Origin: JBKSMP01 sp964582055
Lineage (GTDB): Bacteria > Verrucomicrobiota > Verrucomicrobiia > Opitutales > UBA9783
Assembly: GCA_964582055.1 (NCBI GenBank)
Contig: CAZOPT010000003.1
Span: forward strand, 1 to 45,141
Reading direction: 5' to 3'
DNA length: 45,141 nucleotides
Part shown: positions 40,678 through 45,141 of the stretch, in pieces
Layout of the letters: each line of letters opens with the position of its first letter
Numbering within the stretch: position 1 is the stretch's first letter
Notes under the pieces: generated by a model
Databases searched by the model: none
Seen by the model: the letters and a program-made list of their open reading frames with translations, nothing else
Told to the model about the DNA's origin: nothing
Position numbers and translations under genes: made by a program

Positions 40678-42180
40678 ATGTTGTCGATTATAGATTCAGG
40701 TTGCTTACAAGGAATAGAAGCCTTACCTATACAGGTGGAAGTAAATACCGGAGAACGTGGCGAATTGCGTTGGGTGATGGTAGGCTTGCCGGATGCAGCC
40801 GTTAAAGAATCGCAAAATCGTGTTTTTTCAGCCTTGGGAAATTGTGGTTATGCACTTCCTGTTTCGCGTACAACCATTAATTTAGCTCCAGGAAATTTAA
40901 GAAAAGAAGGTCCTTTGTACGATTTACCAATTGCCTTAGCGATTATTTCTGCCACCCAACAAGCGCATTTTCCTCGTGCGAATGAATTTCTTGTGGCAGG
41001 TGAGTTGAGTTTGTCGGGAGAATTAAGAAGTGTACCTGGAGGTTTTAATTTAGCGCTTTTAGCTAAAAAACTCAATAAACGAGGGCTTATTTTACCTTTG
41101 GAGTCTGCTTCAAGTGCAGCCTTTGTGGAGGGTATCGAAGTCTTTGGTGCAAAGCATTTACGTGAATGTGTCGATTTTTTACAGGGTACAGGTAGTTTAA
41201 CTCCTATTCAAAAAGTTGTAATAAATCAGGATTTGGAAATTGAACATGATTTTTCTGCGATCCATGGACAGCGTATTCTTAAAAGGGCTGTCGAGATTGC
41301 GGTAGCTGGTAACCATAATTTGCTGATGATGGGGCCTCCAGGATGTGGTAAGTCTATGATTGCGAAATGTATTCCAGATTTATTGCCAACACCCACACAA
41401 GAAGAATGGCTGGAAATTTTGAAAATTCAATCTGCTTGTGGATTGGATATCGATCTTGCGCATAAACGACGTCCTTTTCGTTCACCGCATCATAACGTTA
41501 GCGATGCTGGCTTAATTGGCGGTGGAATTGTACCACAGCCAGGAGAAATTTCGTTAGCGCATCATGGTGTTTTATTTTTAGATGAGTTGCCAGAGTTTAA
41601 GCGTTCTGTTTTAGAAATGTTACGCCAACCTTTAGAAAATGGTGAAGTAACGATTGTGCGATCTAATGGTAAATTGACCTTTCCCTGTAAAACGCTTTGT
41701 ATTGCAGCTATGAATCCCTGTCCTTGTGGGTATTATGGGAATCGTCAGCGTAAGTGTATTTGTTCACAAAATCAAATTCAGCAATATCGATCACGTTTAA
41801 GTGGACCCTTATTGGATCGTTTTGACTTGCAATTGGAAGTTCAACCTGTTGAATTATCTGCATTTAATAAAAACAAAATTGAGGAATCTTCTGAAATTAT
41901 AAAGGTTCGAATTTCTGAGGCTAGAAAACTTCAAATAAATCGTTTTGGAACTTACAATGCACACTTATCAGCAAAACAATTGCAGAGATGTCGTTGTTCC
42001 CCATCTGATTTAACTTGGTTACAGCAAGCTTGCCAACAGCTTCAATTGTCGGCACGTGCTTATCATAAAGTCCTTAAAATTGCCCAAACCATTGCTGATA
42101 TAGACCAAGATCAAACGATTCAACAAAAGCATATGATGGAAGCTATGCAATATCGCTGCTTTGATCGAGCTTGGCGTTAA
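40678..42180 (+). CDS. comM: YifB/ComM family Mg-chelatase-like AAA ATPase
   Basis: This 500-residue protein has an N-terminal ChlI-like domain (SIIDSGCLQGIEALPIQVEV..., GLPDAAVKESQNRVFSAL, NLAPGNLRKEGPLYDLPIAL), an AAA+ core with Walker A GPPGCGKSM at about residues 219-227, and PFRSPHHNVSDAGLIGGG. The Walker B region is VLFLDELPEF, the zinc-finger-like cysteines lie in MNPCPCGYYGNRQRKCIC, and a C-terminal helical Mg-chelatase domain follows. ComM is a DNA-branch-migration helicase that supports integration of taken-up DNA in transformation. The length matches. Alone on its strand; its presence together with a lone pilin-like protein is compatible with competence. Confidence 0.94.
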   Translation: MLSIIDSGCLQGIEALPIQVEVNTGERGELRWVMVGLPDAAVKESQNRVFSALGNCGYALPVSRTTINLAPGNLRKEGPLYDLPIALAIISATQQAHFPRANEFLVAGELSLSGELRSVPGGFNLALLAKKLNKRGLILPLESASSAAFVEGIEVFGAKHLRECVDFLQGTGSLTPIQKVVINQDLEIEHDFSAIHGQRILKRAVEIAVAGNHNLLMMGPPGCGKSMIAKCIPDLLPTPTQEEWLEILKIQSACGLDIDLAHKRRPFRSPHHNVSDAGLIGGGIVPQPGEISLAHHGVLFLDELPEFKRSVLEMLRQPLENGEVTIVRSNGKLTFPCKTLCIAAMNPCPCGYYGNRQRKCICSQNQIQQYRSRLSGPLLDRFDLQLEVQPVELSAFNKNKIEESSEIIKVRISEARKLQINRFGTYNAHLSAKQLQRCRCSPSDLTWLQQACQQLQLSARAYHKVLKIAQTIADIDQDQTIQQKHMMEAMQYRCFDRAWR

Positions 42181-42618
42181 TTATTTTTCTTCTTCCGAAT
42201 CATCTTGTGAAGAAGTTATTTTTATAAATCTAACGTCATACGAGATAGGGGATTGGGAGTGTATTAGTAATTTAATCTTTTTTGTAATAAACTTCCAAAA
42301 GCGATGTAATTGGTCTTTAGAAAAATAGAAATCTCGATCTCTTGGGGCTATTTGATCAAAATTTTTACTTGTAAAAACTGCTAATTTTAGAAAAATTTGC
42401 GAAATTTGATAAGGTGGAGGATTGTCTTTTGTGAGCTCTTTAAAAAGAATATTTCTATTGTTCCAAATAATCTTCAGTAAAGGTTTGTTTTGTTCAAATG
42501 TTAAACGATCTTCTATAGGGTCTAAAAATTTGAAAACTCGCTTAACGACTTTATGTTCTGCAAATGTAGTACTAATACCAAAAAACAAAGTAAAATAGAA
42601 TAGTCGTAAATATCCCAT
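42181..42618 (-). CDS. Small exported protein with acidic C-terminus, unknown function
   Basis: This 145-residue protein starts at the ATG at 42618. The frame can be read further upstream into the tRNA-Ala gene, but that extension is an artefact. Signal peptide MGYLRLFYFTLFFGISTTFA, predicted cleavage before EHK. The mature protein is rich in Lys, Phe and Ile, without cysteines, and ends in an acidic tail (SSQDDSEEEK). No domain is recognised. It lies downstream of the tRNA on the same strand, convergent with comM (stop to stop with no gap), and may share the tRNA transcript or have its own promoter in the 109-base spacer. Similar acidic tails occur in two other exported proteins of this window. 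Confidence 0.65.
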   Translation of the reverse strand: MGYLRLFYFTLFFGISTTFAEHKVVKRVFKFLDPIEDRLTFEQNKPLLKIIWNNRNILFKELTKDNPPPYQISQIFLKLAVFTSKNFDQIAPRDRDFYFSKDQLHRFWKFITKKIKLLIHSQSPISYDVRFIKITSSQDDSEEEK

Positions 42619-42727
42619 AAATTTTAACTGTATTTCCTTTTTATTTGAAATCAAGTTTTTATGAAAAAAATCTATTGGATGTTTTGCAAACCCAATAATT
42701 CTTAAACTAAAAAACTTAATATAAAAT

Positions 42728-42803
42728 TGGTGGAGTCGATCGGATTCGAACCGACGACCTCCTGCTTGCAAAGCAGGCGCTCTTCCAACTAAGCTACGAC
42801 CCC
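42728..42803 (-). tRNA. tRNA-Ala (anticodon TGC)
   Basis: The minus strand reads GGGGTCGTAGCTTAG at the 5' end, an anticodon loop TTTGCAA between 5-bp CCTGC/GCAGG stems (anticodon TGC), the T-loop GGTTCGAATCC, and CGACTCCACCA at the 3' end. The acceptor stem contains the G3:U70 wobble pair that is the alanine identity element. The CCA tail is encoded. It is 76 bases with CCA and 73 without (42731-42803). Confidence 0.97.
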
Positions 42804-42822
42804 TTTAAAATTTACTTTGATT

Positions 42823-42851
42823 ATGATCTGCCTTAGAATGAGGTTTGTCAA
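42823..42851 (-). promoter_or_regulatory. Candidate promoter of tRNA-Ala
   Basis: On the minus strand a perfect TTGACA (42846-42851) is followed after 17 bases by GATCAT (42823-42828). Transcription would begin about 12 bases before the mature tRNA 5' end. Confidence 0.5.
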
Positions 42852-42897
42852 GCTATCTTTCGCGAAAATTTTATAAAAGACAATTTATGAAAATTTT

Positions 42898-43434
42898 TCA
42901 CAACCTACGAATGACATGTGCAAGGAATACGTTTTTTAATAAAGTACTGATTAAAAATGGTGCAACGCCGATCATCCAAGCTGTATGAAAATCTGTTAAT
43001 ACAGCTAAATAAAGATATCCGCAAGCAAATGCAGGCAATTCGCTTACTAAACCAATATAAAACAAATGAGATAGTTTTTTCGGTAAAAATCTTTCGTAAA
43101 GCATACCTGCTAAGTAAGCTGAGATTAAAAAGCCCCACAAATAACCACTGGAATAACCACCTAGTAAAACGGCTGGTCCATAAGAAAATTTTGCAAAAAC
43201 AGGCAATCCATAAAAACCTTCTAAAAGATAAATTGCAACAGCGGCTACTGCCAAGCGTTTTCCTAATATGTAAGCGAGAAACGAAACAGTAATTGTTTGT
43301 AATGTAAAAGGAACAGGATAAAAGGGTATAGTAATTTGAGCGCTTGCTGCAAGCAACAAACTTGCGGAAAATATTTGTATAAGAGATTTTATGGCACTGC
43401 GCCCTTCTTGTAAAATTGTTAGTAAATAATTCAT
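42898..43434 (-). CDS. bioY: Biotin transporter BioY
   Basis: This 178-residue membrane protein of the ECF-type BioY family has about six hydrophobic helices and the signature IPFYPVPFTLQTITVSFLAYILG (about residues 37-59). GKRLAVAAVAIYLLEGFYGLPVF and SSGYLWGFLISAYLAGML follow. BioY imports biotin with or without an energising module (not in this window), so the organism probably depends on external biotin. The length is typical. It is divergent from mpl and alone. A second open frame covering the same bases (42905-43456) is a shadow. Confidence 0.93.
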   Translation of the reverse strand: MNYLLTILQEGRSAIKSLIQIFSASLLLAASAQITIPFYPVPFTLQTITVSFLAYILGKRLAVAAVAIYLLEGFYGLPVFAKFSYGPAVLLGGYSSGYLWGFLISAYLAGMLYERFLPKKLSHLFYIGLVSELPAFACGYLYLAVLTDFHTAWMIGVAPFLISTLLKNVFLAHVIRRL

Positions 43435-43531
43435 AAGCGACTTTAGTACTTTGCAAAGTTCCTAGATTTTTTACAAGAATAAAAATTTATTTTTATAAAA
43501 ATTCTTTGCTTTTCTGGATTTAAGGTGGTAC

Positions 43532-44944
43532 ATGTTAAACATGCACATATACATAATGGGAATTTGCGGGACGGTGATGTCGCATGTTGCGTTGTTGTTG
43601 AAAGAAATGGGTTATAGAGTGTGTGGTTCTGATCACAAATTTATGGATCCGATAGCGCAATTGTTAAAAGATCAAGCGATTCCAACATTTGAGGGGTATG
43701 ATGTAGATCGCTTAAAGGCTTTACGTCCGGATGCAGTCATTATTGGCAATGTTATTTCTAGGGGAAATGTTGAAGTAGAATTTTTATTGAATACAGAAGA
43801 ATTTCCATTTTATTCTTTTCCTGAATTTTTAGAAAAAATTCTTTTTAAAAAGCGGCCAATGGTTGTAGTTTCAGGTACGCATGGAAAAACAACAACGACG
43901 AGCGCATTGGCTTTTTTACTAAAAAAATCTCTAAACGCAGGTTATTTAATAGGAGGTATTCCTAACAATTTTGAAACAGGTTGTGCTTTAGGGGCTAGCA
44001 ATGCACCCTTTATTATTGAAGGTGACGAATACGATACTGCTTTTTTTGACAAACGAAGTAAATTTTTTCATTATTGGCCCAATACACTCATTATTAATAA
44101 TATCGAATTTGATCATTGTGACATTTTTCGTGATTTGCAGGAAATCCAGCGAAGTTTTTACCAATTAACACGTCTATTGCCTCAAAACGGTCATCTTATT
44201 TTAAATGGCGATGATCCTCATGTAAATGCTTTATTACCTTGCGATTGGACGCAAATGCATTCGGTAGGGTTTGGTAAACACAATCAATGGATTATCAATA
44301 ATTTTAACACGGAAAATTTTCATATTTCTTTTGATTTGTATCGTGATAAGGAACTTATTTACGAGCATATCGAAGCTCCTTTGTTGGGAGAATTTAATGC
44401 TCGTAATTTAGCTATGGCTTGTGTTGCTTGTTACGAAAATCATTGGAAAATGAATTCATACGACTTAAAGCATTTTTATGGAGTTAAACGTCGCCAAACA
44501 CTTTTGTTTAAAGAAAAAAACTTTATTTTATATGAAGATTTTGGTCATCATCCTACGGCAATACGAGCGACTTTGAATGCCTTAAAAACAGCTTATCCTA
44601 ATTATAGATTAATTTCGATTTTCGAACCAGCTTGTAATACAAGTGCTTCACATTACTTTGAAGAACAAGCATCTAATGCTTTTGATTTGGCGAATGAAAT
44701 TTGGTTTTTGCCTCCAAAACAGCACCTGTATAGTGATCGTTTTGTTGATACACCTATGCCGCTTGATTGTACATATTTATGCGAACGATTGCAGCTTGAA
44801 GGTTACTTAACACAAATTTTTGCTTCGTATGAGGCGCTTTTACAAGCGTTGAAGCTTCAAAGTTTTACAGAAAAAACGGTTGTTTGTTGCTTTTCAAATG
44901 GGGGTCTTGGTGCGGTATTGAAAAATAGTGAAATATTTTTATAG
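43532..44944 (+). CDS. mpl: UDP-N-acetylmuramate:L-Ala-gamma-D-Glu-meso-DAP ligase
   Basis: This 470-residue Mur-ligase-family enzyme re-attaches the recycled tripeptide L-Ala-D-Glu-mDAP to UDP-MurNAc. The N-terminal nucleotide motif HIYIMGICGTVMSHVALLLKE, the ATP loop VSGTHGKTTTTSAL at about residues 114-127, and the Mpl-specific FIIEGDEYDTAFFDKRSKFFHY and NNIEFDHCDIF distinguish it from MurC. The C-terminal GHHPTAIRATLNAL segment is typical. Either the ATG at 43532 or at 43541 can be used; AAGGTGG at 43522-43528 lies 3 and 12 bases before them. Its presence implies recycling of murein, hence a DAP-containing wall. It is divergent from bioY. Confidence 0.93.
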   Translation: MLNMHIYIMGICGTVMSHVALLLKEMGYRVCGSDHKFMDPIAQLLKDQAIPTFEGYDVDRLKALRPDAVIIGNVISRGNVEVEFLLNTEEFPFYSFPEFLEKILFKKRPMVVVSGTHGKTTTTSALAFLLKKSLNAGYLIGGIPNNFETGCALGASNAPFIIEGDEYDTAFFDKRSKFFHYWPNTLIINNIEFDHCDIFRDLQEIQRSFYQLTRLLPQNGHLILNGDDPHVNALLPCDWTQMHSVGFGKHNQWIINNFNTENFHISFDLYRDKELIYEHIEAPLLGEFNARNLAMACVACYENHWKMNSYDLKHFYGVKRRQTLLFKEKNFILYEDFGHHPTAIRATLNALKTAYPNYRLISIFEPACNTSASHYFEEQASNAFDLANEIWFLPPKQHLYSDRFVDTPMPLDCTYLCERLQLEGYLTQIFASYEALLQALKLQSFTEKTVVCCFSNGGLGAVLKNSEIFL

Positions 44945-44989
44945 AAAGTGCTTGACTTTTGTTTTTTTGCGAAAAACTTAATGTGTTAT

Positions 44990-45141
44990 ATGAAGAATCT
45001 ATTGTTAAAACTTATTGGGGTGTCTGCAGTTCTTTCCTGTTCGGCAGATAAGTGTAGAATATGTAATGTAAATGAGGCGGAAAATGTAGTTACTGGTCTT
45101 TGTTCACAATGTGAAGAACAAAACAGATGCCAAAATTGTGG
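44990..45141 (+). CDS. Exported cysteine-rich (zinc-ribbon-like) protein, 3' end outside the window
   Basis: The first 50 codons of a gene that runs off the window end. An in-frame ATG nine bases earlier (44981) would add three residues. MKNLLLKLIGVSAVLSCSA is a signal peptide with a possible lipobox VLSC. It is followed by CxxC knuckles: KCRIC, then LCSQC with 12 residues between, then RCQNC. The order and spacing resemble the exported protein at 34491-35090. A further TTGACT box at 44952-44957 lies shortly before, without a good -10. The function is unknown and the incomplete gene limits the call. Confidence 0.6.
   Translation, partial: MKNLLLKLIGVSAVLSCSADKCRICNVNEAENVVTGLCSQCEEQNRCQNC

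Noticed and set aside
42181..42771. Long reading of the small exported protein gene starting inside tRNA-Ala
   Set aside because: The first 51 codons translate tRNA and spacer sequence; the ATG at 42618 begins with a clean signal peptide and is the better start.
42905..43456. 183-codon open frame overlapping bioY in another frame
   Set aside because: It is Ser/Cys/Arg-rich with no domain; the other frame is an unmistakable BioY.
1..45141. Search for CRISPR arrays, insertion sequences, prophage genes, rRNA and attachment sites
   Set aside because: No regularly spaced repeats, transposase or integrase motifs or rRNA segments were seen; the only tRNA has no flanking duplication of its 3' end.

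Overview
The window is an AT-rich (by eye mid-30s % GC), densely packed chromosomal segment of a Gram-negative bacterium. It carries lipid A synthesis (lpxB), lipoprotein export (LolD plus a LolC/E-type permease), a heptosyltransferase-like GT9 enzyme, peptidoglycan genes (mraY, murD, mpl) and a full type II secretion (T2SS) operon. Several proteins look like those of the PVC superphylum, most likely Verrucomicrobiota class Opitutia (Opitutae/Puniceicoccales-like). These are the MraY N-terminus, the LpxB insertion with a glycine triplet, the PPi-type phosphofructokinase relative and the 'GVLLGPPNYH' protein at 11065-12336. This placement is recalled similarity, not a database result. A Rickettsia-type S-adenosylmethionine uptake carrier, a BioY biotin importer and an MFS carrier of the type seen in intracellular bacteria suggest a host-associated or nutrient-dependent lifestyle. 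No transposase, phage gene, CRISPR array or rRNA was seen; one tRNA (Ala, TGC) is present.

Layout. 1-5.4 kb: hemW; an IPT/TIG-type lipoprotein; then the minus-strand operon MFS-tyrS-rsmI. 5.4-8.7 kb: minus-strand metK, SAM transporter and a methyltransferase-like gene cut by a 100-N gap whose flanks repeat the same 55 bases. 8.7-12.9 kb: mraY-murD, a conserved protein of unknown function, and a gamma-carbonic-anhydrase-like hexapeptide protein. 13-15.4 kb: minus-strand gpmA, solitary type IV pilin-like protein and an NtrB-like histidine kinase, with 4-base overlaps. 15.5-17.3 kb: a small exported protein and ychF. 17.4-28 kb: the T2SS operon gspG-H-I-J-K-L-M-D, a small acidic exported protein in the position where GspC/PilP would be expected, then gspE-gspF. 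28-33 kb: minus-strand operon dnaN-lolC/E-lolD-Gfo/Idh oxidoreductase-lpxB. 33-39 kb: rhlE, a small exported zinc-ribbon protein, and the operon pfk-like-fabD-lepA. 39-42.2 kb: yhcH-waaC-like and divergent comM. 42.2-45.1 kb: a small exported protein, tRNA-Ala, bioY, mpl and the first 50 codons of another exported cysteine-rich protein.

How it fits together. Most genes serve the envelope: precursor synthesis and recycling of peptidoglycan (MraY, MurD, Mpl), lipid A and core (LpxB, GT9), lipoprotein trafficking (Lol), and protein export across the outer membrane (T2SS). Several unassigned small exported proteins could be T2SS clients, but that is a guess from shared location and signal peptides. 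The most unusual single gene is the phosphofructokinase homologue at 37831-39027: it keeps family length and fold landmarks but has lost nearly every catalytic and phosphate-binding motif, and it sits in one operon with fabD and lepA.
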